64,000 nucleotides of DNA from Stictocephala bisonia (taxonomy: Eukaryota; Arthropoda; Insecta; Hemiptera; Membracidae). This document shows, piece after piece, positions 22,157 through 33,868 of this stretch. The stretch lies in assembly GCA_035578905.1 (NCBI GenBank), contig JAQJVL010000618.1:1-64000 (forward strand). The letters run 5' to 3'. The notes below the pieces were generated by a model. That model was not told the DNA's origin. It was given only the letters and a program-made list of their open reading frames with translations, and made no database searches. The position numbers and the translations under genes were made by a program. Position 1 is the first letter of the stretch. Each line of letters begins with the position of its first letter.

Positions 22157-22530
22157 TCAGTAATCCACCCGCCCACCCATACACGTACAGTAGTATTGAC
22201 CCACCCGCCCACCCATACACGTACAGTAGTATTGACCCACCTGCCCACCCATACACGTACAGTAGTATTGACCCACCTGCCTACCCATACACGTACAGAG
22301 GTATTGACTCCCCTGCCCCCCCCATACATGTACAGTGGTATTGACTTCCCCGCCCCCCCCCCATACACGTATAGTAGTATTGACCCACCCGCCCACCCAT
22401 ACACGTACAGTAGTATTGACCCACCCACCCACCTATACACGTACAGTAGTATTGACCCACCTGGCCACCCATACACGTACAGTAGTATTGACCCACCCGC
22501 CCATCCATACATGTACAGTAGTATTTACAA
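22157..22530. repeat. 36-bp minisatellite, about ten units
   Basis: The word CGTACAG or a one-base variant recurs every ~36 bp from 22184 to 22513. Each unit has CCACCCGCCCACCCATACAC. The C-rich strand gives a G-rich complement with four G-runs per unit. Length is divisible by three, which creates long spurious open frames on both strands. The unit is the same as at 48671-48810 and 31180-31555. Confidence 0.9.
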
Positions 22531-23279
22531 ATGCTGACATATTTCTGACAAAGTGTCTTAGCAAAATTGTATAAATTTTCAGAAATTTTAAATATTTTCT
22601 TTCAGAAAAAATGTAATAAGAATGTTACAAAAACAAGTAAAATGTTACCATTTTTTTAGTTTTTGAAAATATGCCATTTTATAGATTTTAGGGTGTATTA
22701 TACAAATAAATAAAATTTTATCAATTTTCTAGCTTTTAGAAATACAGTATGTCATTTTATAGATTTATAGGGTCTATTATACTTCATATGGGGAATTCCC
22801 CAAAATACTATGTACCGTTTTTACTGACTGAATTCACATTACTTGTTAATTCATAGTGTGAAGGTATTAGAAAGTTTTCTGAGACATACTCAAAAAGTGC
22901 TCAGAACAGGGAACCAATTTTAGTAAAGAAGTAAACCAGAAAAAATAAGGAACTAACCCATCACTAATTACAAGTAGGTACAAACAGGTGATGAATTTAT
23001 TAACATGCTCAGTTTCAATACTACTACTGTTCAATGTAAAAAATTCAATGATTGAACAAAAAGAATTTAAGATTAATCAGTTATATAATCTATGCTTAAA
23101 TACATCAGTGATAAAGTTCCAGAACTTGATGGAGGTGATTTAATATTTTAGGACCTAAGAAGAGATGGCTACCTTTTACTTTATTAAGCCTACTAAAGTG
23201 AATATTTATGCAGTCTATATTTCTTGTGTTATAATTATGTGTATAAGATCTTAATGTTAAGTTATGTTTGTCCTAAATA

Positions 23280-25092
23280 CCGTATATACTCGAATCTAAG
23301 CCGCACTATTTTGACCGCAATTTGACCGCAAAAACAAGGGTGCGGCTTAGATTCGCATGCGGCTTACATTCGCCCAATTAGAGTTGAAATGCCAAGTGGT
23401 GCTAAAAGCATTTCTGAGGGCAAAAAACCAATTATTTAAACTTTTGGGCTGTGAAATGGAGGGTCTATGCAGTGTTTTCTCAGACAGCTGCACAGTCACT
23501 AGTTAATTTATACAGTCGGTCAGTCAGGTGCAGTGGTGAGATAAGGATCACGGAGGGGAGGGGAAGGGGGTGTGTGATGGGGAGAGGCTTCAAACAGGTT
23601 TGCAGGGGGGAGGGGAAGGGAGATTGATGGGAGGAAGCAACATTGCGATAACTCAGTTTTTGTGCTAGGTGAGGGACGCATTCTCTTTCCCACTTCCTTT
23701 CATAACATTCTGTTATCCTGTCTTCTCCTTTCAACCTCTGTCCTTCTAGGACAAAATATGCGTCTTCAATACTTTTGAGTTTTGACTCACTCACTAGTTC
23801 CAACAGCTGTGAACTACCGGCTCACTAACTCCAAATTGGCGCATTGCTGCTCTGTTTCCATTTTCGTCTGCATAACTAATTACTTTCCTTTTGAAAGAAG
23901 CCATGTAATGGCATCTTTGACTAGCCATAGTTTGGTGTTCACTACATTCACTACTTACTAACTAAATACGGTAACACTTTCACTAATCACTACTTACTAA
24001 TTAAATAATACTTTGACTAAATAATTTCAATTAGGTTAAGTCAGCATAGCAATAGGCTAGTTCACAATAAACCAAACAACAACAGTGACTTTTGTTTTGA
24101 GTTTTTATTTGTTTCTCCTTTCATCTGTCATTTGCCGGCTGTAGTAGCTTGCCAACCTCAAATAATTGTTTGCCCTTTTTGAGGGTAATTTTAGAGTTAG
24201 AGGGTATTTTCTAAGACAACAATATTCATGTTTAGCCGGTAAAAATATAATTACAGTAATGATAAGTTATTCTTTTGATATGGTTTTAAGATTTGAAGCT
24301 AAAAACCAATGTCTCTATCATAAAATAACAATAGGTAGATAGCCAAAAGGGTAATTTTTAGATTTTGGTTGGCAGCACTATCCAAAAGATGAGAATAATT
24401 ATTGGCTTGAAAGACAGTGGGGAGAAATGTAGAAGGGTGGGAAGGGGAAGTGGTTTGTTTTGCAATAGAAGTGGGTGACGTCAAAATGAGGTCACCAATC
24501 AGGGATAGGAGGGGCGGGGCTTAGCGGTATTTGTTTTCTTCCACTTGTCATCTTGTTCTTTGTCCTACATGAGCTTGTTCTGTACAAGATAAGGTTTGTG
24601 GCTCTACAGAGAAGCTTCTGTGGGTAGAGCACATGAACAGGTGATTGTTAAACACAGTGTAGGACTGTATCGGTCTCTCTCACTTCCTTTCCTTCTTGAA
24701 GCAGTTTAGCCTCAGTGTCCAGTTAACACTTGCCGTATCCAGTCGCTTTACTGGGTAGATACTTTGCCTATGAATTATGGAATACTCTTGTGTAAAACTA
24801 GTTTTGGGACAAATGGGTATAAATAAAACAAGTTTATTACTAGTTTTTATTTAAATACATCATGTAACTAAGTAACTTATACCAATACTTCATTTGTAAA
24901 TACACTTTACATGACTTTCGTCAATTAATAGAGCTCATTTTGTGATCAATAGATTGCCGTTTTTCCTGGATAATATTGCCCGGTAAACTGGGTGCGGCTT
25001 AGATTCGAGTGTGGCCTTTTTTACCTAATTTTCAATCAAAAACAAGGGGTGCGGCTTAGATTCGCGTGCGGCTTAGATTCGAGTATATACGG
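23280..25092 (-). mobile_element. pogo-like TIR element with TA duplication, internally deleted
   Basis: TA lies at 23278-23279 and 25093-25094. The inverted ends begin CCGTATATACTCGAATCTAA and are identical for 27 bp. GCGGCTTAGATTCG occurs several times at both ends and probably marks transposase-binding sites. On the - strand from 23904 the decayed frame reads MASFKRKVISYADENGNRAA then MRQFGVSEPVV. That is a Brinker/pogo-type helix-turn-helix (R-A-A-x-R-x-F-x-V). The DDE core is missing. Confidence 0.75.
23800..23904 (-). pseudogene. pogo-like transposase DNA-binding domain remnant
   Basis: A single readable stretch of about 33 residues with the helix-turn-helix pattern ADENGNRAAMRQFGVSEPVV. 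It then runs into stops, and a further open piece at 23803-23480 (MELVSESKLKSIEDAYFVLE) may be the next part in another frame. This type of N-terminal domain is known from pogo-derived genes and from Brinker-type proteins. No catalytic residues are found. Confidence 0.5.
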
Positions 25093-26368
25093 TAGTATTT
25101 AATATTCAATCTAAAATATACAGATTAACAACTATAAGAATATTTTGTTGTATAAAACAATTGCTTACATCAAACCAGTGTGATGTGGTCACTTTGTCAC
25201 AGCCCTGATTGCTTACTTTTGAAAATTGTATTGAATTTAAATTTGGACTACCACCCAATATTACTAAGCCCTACTTTACATGTGATTGGAAGAAACCAAA
25301 ATAAGAACACTTAGCGTATTCTGATGGAACGTAGCACAACAGCTTTTTTAACAAATAAACATTTCTAGAGAGTTTTGTTAAAAGACGTTCAATATGAGGC
25401 CCTGATTCAAATAAGAATCAATTACAACTCCAAGCAAGTTAACATCTGAACTAAAATTAAGTATATAGTACACCATATTGTGTTCATGGTACAGTTACTG
25501 CTAGCTTCCATTATAACAATGATACCATTTGCCACAGTTTTTAAATTGGTTTTGTCGTGTTGTCATATCAATTTAGTTTTCTTCGTTGTTTAAATGATAG
25601 AGTAATTGCCTGTTTCACTAACCTTTGTTAAATTTTTGCTAATCATGGTTAAATATTTTATCACTGATATTAATATGTTCCATGATTAAATTTATCCCTG
25701 TGAAATAGTTCCAAGGAAACATTCATTTCGAGATCAGATGGACAATTCTGATTGGTTGTCTGTTGTATACTTTTAGTAGAACAAGCTGACTTGGCTGTTT
25801 TATTTATTATACATTGCTCAGGTCATATAAGTTATATACCATATGATTATAGTTATGAAATAGTAGAAATGCAATATTATAAATCCAATAACATCTCAAT
25901 TCCTCAATATTTTATTTCTGAGTAAGCCTAGCCTATTGCAGAAGTTAATATAGAAAATGACTACAATTTTAAATCAAATAATAGAAAACTAACAAAAATT
26001 GTACAAATCGTAATTAGTTTTAAATTAACCTAAAGCCCAATGGTCAAATGTGTATGTTTTAGTACGTGACTATACCTTTTACCCACTGTCACTGGAGGGG
26101 AACTGTGGTGGGAAACGTAACCATTCTCTCTACTCTATGTGCCATTTACTTTGGGTTTATGTTTACCAAACTTTTATTTGTTGTTTAAGAATACAACAGA
26201 TTGCAAAGGAACTGTAACAACAACAGTAACCAACTGTTCTGAAAACTTAATGACCTAGTCCTCATGTTCAGTGCACTGCATGCTTTAATAGCATAGCATG
26301 GTCGAGTTTTCTGCCCTGTCAGGTTGTTGAGGTTAGGATTAGCGTACTACTGTAAATAGATTAGTATA

Positions 26369-26475
26369 TTGGGAGAGATAGGACATCAGCAAACCTACCT
26401 AAGAACACAACAGTAGTAGTAAAAAAATACAACATATCTTCTTAGGTAAGTTTGCTGATGTTCTATCTCTCCTAA
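26369..26475. ncRNA. Near-perfect hairpin, 37-bp stem and 33-nt loop
   Basis: The arm 26369-26405 (TTGGGAGAGATAGGACATCA ... CTAAGAA) pairs with 26439-26475 at all but three positions. Two of the three are G-T, which would be G-U wobbles in RNA. The loop is 26406-26438. No coding and no transposon ends are seen around it. It could be a small-RNA precursor or the core of a foldback element; transcription is not shown by the sequence. Confidence 0.4.
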
Positions 26476-26499
26476 TTCCTAGCCTAGTGATCTTTACCC

Positions 26500-28800
26500 T
26501 AACCTTCTGTAAATATAATATTACTAACCACCTTTCATCTGGATATAAACTGTTGTTTTGTGGCTCATTTTTTATATGCCTCGTTTGGGTATTCGGTATT
26601 AGTTAAAATCTATATTGTTAAGCCAAACATAATAGTGTTATTGGTTTTTTACAGATTTATAAGATTTGTATCATTAAGCAGTACTTATAATATTTCTTTT
26701 AGGTTGGATGTAAATCACAAAAAATAAATTGCTGCCTCTAATTTGAGATGTCTACATGAGTTGAGGAAAACAAAATTTTTAGATAGCCAAATGTAAAAAA
26801 TGTTTTCCAGTTTGAAGCTATACAAAATCATTTACAAAACTAAATCAAATATTTGTCATAAGATTCTATTTTTGATTAGATATAAGAAAGGTTTATAACA
26901 TTCCAATGCTATTTGCCTGTGAAGGAAGTAGGCTAATCAAGTTAAATGACAATTTAAATACACTCTACTCTAATTTTAGCTGCTTTGTTTGTTGTGTTAC
27001 AACGTTAAAATGCATTTATAGTTTTAAAATGATAGCCTATATTGTGGATCATTTAGGCAGTGCCTCAGGAGTGGATGAAATTAACAGTGAAATGCAAACA
27101 ACATCCTCTGTGTTTACCTTTCATTCTTCTACTTTCAACAGTGCTAGAAAGTAATTTTAATTTCAGAATATAATTTAATAGAATATAACTAGTGCAATAT
27201 TGTTTATTGAGATAATATGTGCCAAAATGATCAGTTATTTCTATACAATTTTTTATAACAAAAATATTGAAACATATGACAGCACAGCAATTGAACCAAC
27301 AGCCATTGCTCCAAATTATTTTCCTCTGAATTGTGCTGGGACCAACAATTAATTACATTTGGAGTGCCAAATAATTAAATTGTTATCCAAAAATAACTTT
27401 TATAACTAAATAATAATGATGATGCCAGCCAATTTGGACCAATAACTAAATTTTGAATTCTTGTTGAATACATCATTGTTGGTTTATTGTTAAATAATAT
27501 ATTTTATAACATATCAGAATTGTAATTTTTTAAATACAATATATTTAACTTCACTATATTATTTTTTATTATAATGAAGTACCTTAAATGATATTGTATA
27601 TGTGATAAACTTTACCAATTTATTAGTTTGTATATTAGAATGTTATTGCTCGAAAGGGATTTTATTTTTATAACATAAATAATTTTTTATAGGAAATGTT
27701 TTAAAATGTATGTTTAAATGCATCTAATAAAGTTGTTATCCTTATCTTTTAATTGCCATTTTACTTATGCCTATTACATTTATTTCAAGTTAGGTTTGAT
27801 CATCTTCATTAGCTCTATCAACATCAATTCACCCTTAGAAATTGTTCAACCATTAGAAAAAATATCTACAACTTAAAACTAAAACATTATTTATCACATT
27901 TTTTAACTGGATGAAAAATAGTATATTTGATTAAAAATTCAAATACAATTTTAAAAGTAAACAAGATTTTGATATTGTAAAAAAATATACAAAAAATACA
28001 AAGTTTTATGACATAGATGAATATTTAAGCTGGAATTACCGTATATGGGGCCACATCCAAAAAATATTTAAAAAGTATATTAAAACTACCAAAAAAGCAT
28101 GGTTGATAAAATCAATATTGTCGGTTTCAAAATGCAATGTATCTAAGTTTGAACATTTGGTATAAATCCTTATATATAATATGTGAAGCCGTTTTTTGTC
28201 AACACAGCTCCTCCCTTATATTCTGACTAATTTAAATGGCTGAGGTGTCAACAAAATTTCCTCTGTTCGAAGTTGTGCAATAAGGTTTTAATTCTTTAAT
28301 ATTTTCACCCTGAAGGATATGTGATTCCCTCAAAGTACGTTTTTCAGCCATAAGAATAACATGGAAAGAGATTTAAATGAATCAAAAAGTAACAGCTGTT
28401 CAAATATAAATAATGAGTTTTAATATCTGTTGGAATGTAAACAATGGTGCTTGTGATATTGAGGCGGTTAGATCTTCCATAATGTTAAAACCAGGGAAGG
28501 TTTTAAGCATGGTTTTACTGACATTCGATTGTAGAGCTCTGCTCTACTGGACTGGAAGGTTTCAATGGTCATCTAATGAAGTTATTTTACTTATTTAATT
28601 TACCTTCAGCTGTTATACAAAAACAAATATGTTAGAAATACCCAAAGTAATATCATTTGATGCTTATACTAATAAATAGGTAACAACGCAAGTAATAAGA
28701 ATAAGAATATATTTATTGCTGTTTGAACAATAAAATTGTTATAGCAAAAGTCATTAATACCAATGTATAAAAATTATGCATTGAATTATAATTAAAATAA
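26500..28800. other. AT-rich intergenic sequence
   Basis: No convincing gene, repeat or RNA was seen over this 2.3 kb. The short open frames here (for example 26906-27154) have no domain and no splice context. Confidence 0.5.
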
Positions 28801-29320
28801 ATAGTGAGACCCATCCCCACCACCAAAGCTGAAAAGCGTGCCAACTGGGGGATGGCTCAAAACAAGTCAAGCGATGGGATCACGGGTGGCAGTTGGAGGG
28901 TCAAAAATAACACTCGGCAGCTGAGCAAAACTAATTTTATTATCAAGTCAAACAACATATTATTCAATAAAAACGGCAGCTTAGTCGCAACATGTGCTCT
29001 ACGACTTGGTCCTCAGGCCAGGCTGGCAGTGTAGAAGGTCGAACTTTCCCCGGACGACAGGCTGAGGGAAAATGTCCCACTCGAGGACCCTGGAGTTTTG
29101 GAGTCTCTAGCCGTGCATGTCTAGAAGCCTCTAGGCGTAGAAAACCAAATGATGGCCAACCTGACAGACAAAGGCTGGAACACGGAACGACCGAGTCCGA
29201 GCCAACGGCCACCAAAGTAAGCGAATCGCCGGGCACAAGCGATCTCAGGCAGCCCGGCAGACCACGACGCAAAAAAAAAACGAAATGTACCGGTCAAACG
29301 ACCCGGTACAATAGGTTAAA
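28801..29320. other. GC-rich patch of unknown nature
   Basis: A 500-bp stretch much richer in G+C and CpG than its surroundings (CGCCGGGCACAAGCG, CCCGGCAGACCACGACGC). It begins GTGAGACCCATCCCCACC. Open frames on both strands (28992-29363 +, 29272-28964 -) overlap and resemble no known protein. It could be a repeat 5' region or the promoter of something unseen. Confidence 0.3.
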
Positions 29321-29496
29321 ATATTATGAATTAAAATGTACCAACAGTATAACAATACTTTAAAATGTTTCTTTCAGTCACACAGACATTCTAAACAATA
29401 AGCTGCTGCAATCATAAAATTTTTTCACATGGCACACCTACTTTCTTACCCATGACACCAGGCCTTGCAAAAATTTGGATTTTATTTTCAAAAAGG

Positions 29497-29620
29497 ATCA
29501 TCCCAGCGACTCATCATGAACTCGTCAATCGAATAACATGCTCTAGACACCAAAAGGCGTTTCAAACGAGCCTTAAAGCGTTTGATGTACATGTCAGTAA
29601 TGTGAGTGAGATACTGTAAA
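29497..29620 (-). pseudogene. LINE C-terminal fragment
   Basis: On the - strand the sequence reads YIKRFKARLKRLLVSRACYS then IDEFMM. This is the basic and Tyr/Ser-rich ending typical of LINE ORF2 proteins (compare FKRNLKKFLLKHSFYSIKDY at 30050). It is short and isolated. Confidence 0.45.
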
Positions 29621-30449
29621 TAAATTTAATATTGTGATTGTACGTTATACAGTTAATCTACTATTATATGTAGTCAATAGTCACAAGAAGAAGCTGAAGG
29701 CCAAGGTGTAACGAGCGCAGCAAGTGATGGGGATGGCATACGAAGCGTGCAGGGATGTCTCCTAGTCTAATAATTCATTTCTAAAAGTTATAAGCCAATT
29801 TTTAGCTCATTTAATTTTGCGTCTCACTATATACATTATACATTTTTATTTTAGTTATAAATGCATATTTCATGGAAATTTATTTATTTTCAAAATTATT
29901 TTAGTTCAAATATCTTCAATACCATGAAACAAATAACTTGCATTAGCAATTGTCATTACAAACCATTTTTCAAACTAAACATATTTATTATCAAAATAAT
30001 CCTTAATACTATAAAAACTATGTTTAAGTAAGAACTTTTTTAAATTTCTCTTAAAAGTAACCACATTACATTCTAGTTTCTGAGTGGTGGGAAGGCTATT
30101 GAAGATTTTAATATAATTATTATAAACTGTGTGGTTTTTGAAAAAAATTGATTTGGGTGGTGGTATGTTATAATTGTGCTTGTTTCTGGTTTTGCTATTT
30201 GAAGACAGCAAAAATAAAAAAAATGCTGGTTCTTTTTTATAAAAATAAGTGACCCCAAGATGTAAATGGATGGAAATGTAAGCAGAAGAAAGGTCCTGAA
30301 ATAAGGAGCACATGTTCTGTTTTGTTGATTCCTGCAATAATCCTTATAAAACTTTTTTGAAAAGAGTTTTCGTATATGAGCTCTCAGATCCCCAAATAAT
30401 AATTGCTCACGAAAGAAATGGATAGATGAGGGCGTAATTTGCTGAAATT

Positions 30450-30725
30450 GGTCGGTAGCGTAGTTGGTTCAATCCCAGCTTCATGTGCTAAAGGTTGTCA
30501 GTTCGATCCCAATCAGAGTCAATACATTTTGAGAAGGATCAGCTAATAATCACCGTCTGTTCATTTGTCATTGGGCTATTAATTAATGACACTTTCTAAG
30601 GAATAGTCGGCCTTAGTTTGTAACAATGACTACATTCGCTCATCTACACTCATCACACTCAATCGAAATCCATATTCGCCCATATCTTGACGATCGGCGT
30701 CTTAAAAATAAATAAAATAAATAAA
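30450..30725 (+). mobile_element. tRNA-derived SINE, most complete copy
   Basis: A box TAGCGTAGTTGG is at 30456-30467 and B box GTTCGATCCC at 30501-30510, a spacing normal for tRNA-derived promoters. The body has CATTTGTCATTGGGCTATTA and CTAAGGAATAG, and the tail ATATTCGCCCATATCTTGAC, ending GGCGTCTTAAAAATAAATAA. Other copies are at 12440-13750 (split), 49640-49895, a tail at 8009 and a longer relative at 38920-39390. Confidence 0.8.
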
Positions 30726-31139
30726 GAAGAATTTTGGAACTGGAGAAGGTGGATAGACGTCTTAAAACATAAACGGCTTGCGCCATATTCAATGTGAGAA
30801 TGACATTTTAAGTTTTAGTCAAGATTAAGTAAGACCCAACAATTTTACTTCATCTTCCACAGTAACAACACTTTCACCTATGGAAAAATTTAAGAGAAAA
30901 AGTTTCTTTACGTCCTATGGAAAAATCAAGCAGTTTAGCCTTATCCTAGTTGACACATAAAAAATTTTCTTGAACCCATTGCACAGTATTATTTGATTCT
31001 AGATAAGAGTCGATTTCCAAATCTTGTTGTGCCTGATGTGATAGATATGGCATGTGATGTATCATCTGCAAAGAGATAGGTTACCCTTAAGAATACTTGA
31101 TTTTAAGTCATTGTAAGTCATAATAAACAGTGGTGTAAT

Positions 31140-31555
31140 AATCACCACAGTTTATTATAAACAGTCATAATAATCACCACTGCACGTGTAGGTGTGGGTG
31201 GGTGGGTAATCACTTCTGCACGTGTAGGGGTAGGCGGGTGGGTCATCACCACTGCACGGGTATGGGTGGGTGGGTGGGTCATCACCACTNNNNNNNNNNN
31301 NNNNNNNNNNNNNNNNNNNNNNNNNNNNNNNNNNNNNNNNNNNNNNNNNNNNNNNNNNNNNNNNNNNNNNNNNNNNNNNNNNNNNNNNNNNNNNNNNNNN
31401 NNNNNNNNNNNNTTTTATAAACATTCATAAAAAATCCCCACTCCCCTGTAGGGGGGGTAATCACTTTCACGTTAGGGTAGGCGGGGGGGGTCATCACCAC
31501 TGAGGGGGTATGGTGGGTGGGTGGTCTCACCACTGCACGTATTCATATATAAAAT
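31140..31555. repeat. 36-bp minisatellite inside a LINE, with an N gap at 31290-31412
   Basis: Units of about 36 bp contain CACGTGTAGG, GGGTGGGTGGGT and CATCACCACT. They match the arrays at 22157 and 48671. The array lies between the LINE motif VPQGSILGP and the FADD box. The sequence right of the gap (31413-31555) repeats that left of it (31147-31289) with many single-base losses. Confidence 0.8.
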
Positions 31556-32403
31556 AAACAATATCAGGCCCAGGATAGAACCCTGAGGGACTCCAGAGAT
31601 TATCAACTTCTCTGATTATGAATATGTCATACAGTCTTGATCTATAGAAAGTATCTTTACTATTTGCCTAGTTCTAGTAATGTACGAGGAGAACCATTTT
31701 AGAGCAGTGCCCCAAATTCCAACACTCTCAAGAAGGAGACCATGATTCACCATGTCAAAGGCTTTTCGGAGATTGAAGAAGACACCCGCAACAAATTTAC
31801 ATCGATCCAGCTTTTTAACATCTACAGTAGATTTACCCTTCAAAAAGCCAAATAGACCAGAAAATAAAATACTATGTCTATCCATAAAAGAAGTCAATCT
31901 ATTCAATACTGCTTTTTCAAAAACCATAGAGAATGAAGATGTTATCACAATGGGTCTTAGTTGTCGAGCATTTCTCTTTTTCCTTTTTAAAAAAGTGGGC
32001 TACCACTGAAAGCTTCAGAAAATTGGGGAATACTCCAGTTTCAATTGAGCAATTGATAAGGTTTATGAGAAGATTTACAAAGGAATACAAGCAATATTTC
32101 AGGAGCTCAGACAACATTATCAATTCCAGATACAGTTTTGGGCTATAAAGAATGTATGAAATCAATAACTTCTGTTGCGCTTACAGGTTTTAAGAAAAAG
32201 GACTCTAAAGTGGAGAATTTATTTGAAGAGAAGCTTGCATTTTTAGCATTTAAAGTGCAAGAATTTAAAAGGCCTATATTTATGAAGAAGTCATTAAAAA
32301 GGTTGGAAAAATCCTTTGGATGATTGACCAGTTTTCCTTTGCTATTTTTTACAGCAAAGTTAGAATCATGATGAAACTTTGAGGTGACCCTATTCTCATT
32401 CAT

Positions 32404-33500
32404 GATATTCTACATTGTCTTCAACTTGTTTGAAGAAGTATTAATTTCTTCTCGATTAGTACATTTTTTTAAAAAAAAGGTTCCATTTAAAAAATCTTGT
32501 ACAGAAAAATCGAATTAGCTTAAAACATTGAAATTTTGACTAAATTTATTTTAAGGAGAAATTTTTTAAAATAGTATGCAGATTTCCTGGAATCATAACT
32601 TAGATAAAGAATGTTCTTTAGATGTTGTAAACCCTTGCAATCTCAGAATTGGCTAATTGCATAATTTCCAACATTGCTTATAAATAGTGGATTGAAAGAT
32701 ACAAATTTACAGTTTGTATTGCCATGATAATATCCTGTGATTTTTCAAATTTCTTTTTTAGTGTAAGTTGACCAATAACAACACGTAATACATAATTTTC
32801 TTCATAAAAAAAGATTACATAATTGTTTTTAAAAATTTTTTAATTGTTTATAAAAACAATCCCTTTTTGTAGAAATTTTTATTTATTTACTTATTTATTT
32901 ATTTTATTTATATTATCATTTTAAAAGTTTTTATATCTTTACTGGCAAGTAAGATATACATAAAATATGTATAACACAATTGTATACAAAATGAGCAGAA
33001 TTTACAGCTAAGCAAAATAACATACAGTTTTAAGTTATAGCATAAACATATTTTTATAAGGAATTTTCTTATATACATATTCAAAATTATATGTATATCT
33101 AGTTCAATTTCACTAAAATCGCCAATATTCAAATTAAACATATTTAAGAGCTAAAAGCCTAAGAATAAATTATTTGTTTCATTTTTTTTATTTCAAACAA
33201 ATACAAATACTAAATATATAGCTTGAATCAACTTATAACCTTTAAGCAATGTAAATAAACCAAACTCGTAATCAAATCTTATCACAGTTTCGCACATGAC
33301 AACAGATGACGTCTGCCAGACAAACGAAATATATGATTTCAAAGCCTTATAAAGTAAAATAAGGTTCTGATATTTGAATGAAGCAACTTCTATCCCATGG
33401 ATAAATTGATGTTCTTTAATACGGTACAAAAAGTATTATTTTATGACATCAATGTCAGATATATCGGAAGTCTGTATTGAGGCCAGATTTCTGGCGTTGC
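32404..33500. other. AT-rich sequence between two LINEs
   Basis: No gene or classified repeat was seen. A (TTTA)n-like run lies at about 32880-32910. Confidence 0.45.
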
Positions 33501-33506
33501 CAGTAT

Positions 33507-33533
33507 GAATAATAATAATAATAATAATAATAA
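33507..33533. repeat. (AAT)n tail of the LINE
   Basis: About nine AAT units directly at the element's 3' border; they are the LINE's own tail rather than an independent microsatellite. Confidence 0.8.
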
Positions 33534-33868
33534 TGGCTTTATTGTACAAAAGTGTTTTATACAATTGGCGAACTTAGGACTAATAAGTCCTCTCTTACAG
33601 TTAATTCTTTTATGTTAAAATAGTAATATAACAAAGCCTAAAACATGAAATACAGAACTAAACTGAAGAAAAATAATAATAATAACATTACAAAGAAGCA
33701 AATAATATAAACTAAATCAAACTACTAACATATTATCAACTTTACCCATTCTCTCACTCATTACACTCGTTCAGACCCTAATCCCAGACCCCATCCCCAG
33801 CTACCATCACAGACTCATCCGTTCAAAAAGAAAGGTTTTCAATGATGCTGTGAACCCGAGCCCGACTG

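Larger units (their letters stand above)
29975..32403 (-). pseudogene. LINE reverse transcriptase, broken, with nested SINE and minisatellite
   Basis: Reading leftwards on the - strand: linker FSNLFNDFFINIG (~32300); a finger region with SIETGVFPNFLKLSVV (~32050); FEKAVLNRLTSFMDRHSILF and then GLFGFLKGKSTVD (~31900); a palm segment FFNLRKAFDMVNHGLL; VPQGSILGP (~31590); and FADD at 31061-31072, the RT catalytic box. The C-terminal end lies at 29975-30337 (HNYNIPPPKSIFFKNHTVYN, FKRNLKKFLLKHSFYSIKDY). Frame changes and stops are many. A tRNA-derived SINE (30450-30725) and a minisatellite with an assembly gap (31140-31555) interrupt it between conserved motifs. Confidence 0.8.

Noticed and set aside
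22157..22530. Regular short repeats that might suggest a CRISPR array
   Set aside because: Units are contiguous without unique spacers, and the window is eukaryotic.
22132..22574. Several overlapping open frames on both strands rich in Thr/His/Pro or Gly/Val/Tyr
   Set aside because: They are translations of a 36-bp tandem array. The period is divisible by three, so frames stay open without coding.
28992..29363. 123-residue frame in the GC-rich patch
   Set aside because: An equally long frame exists on the other strand, as expected in GC-rich DNA, and nothing in either is recognisable.
31155..31533. Open frames across the N gap
   Set aside because: They consist of unknown bases and minisatellite translation.
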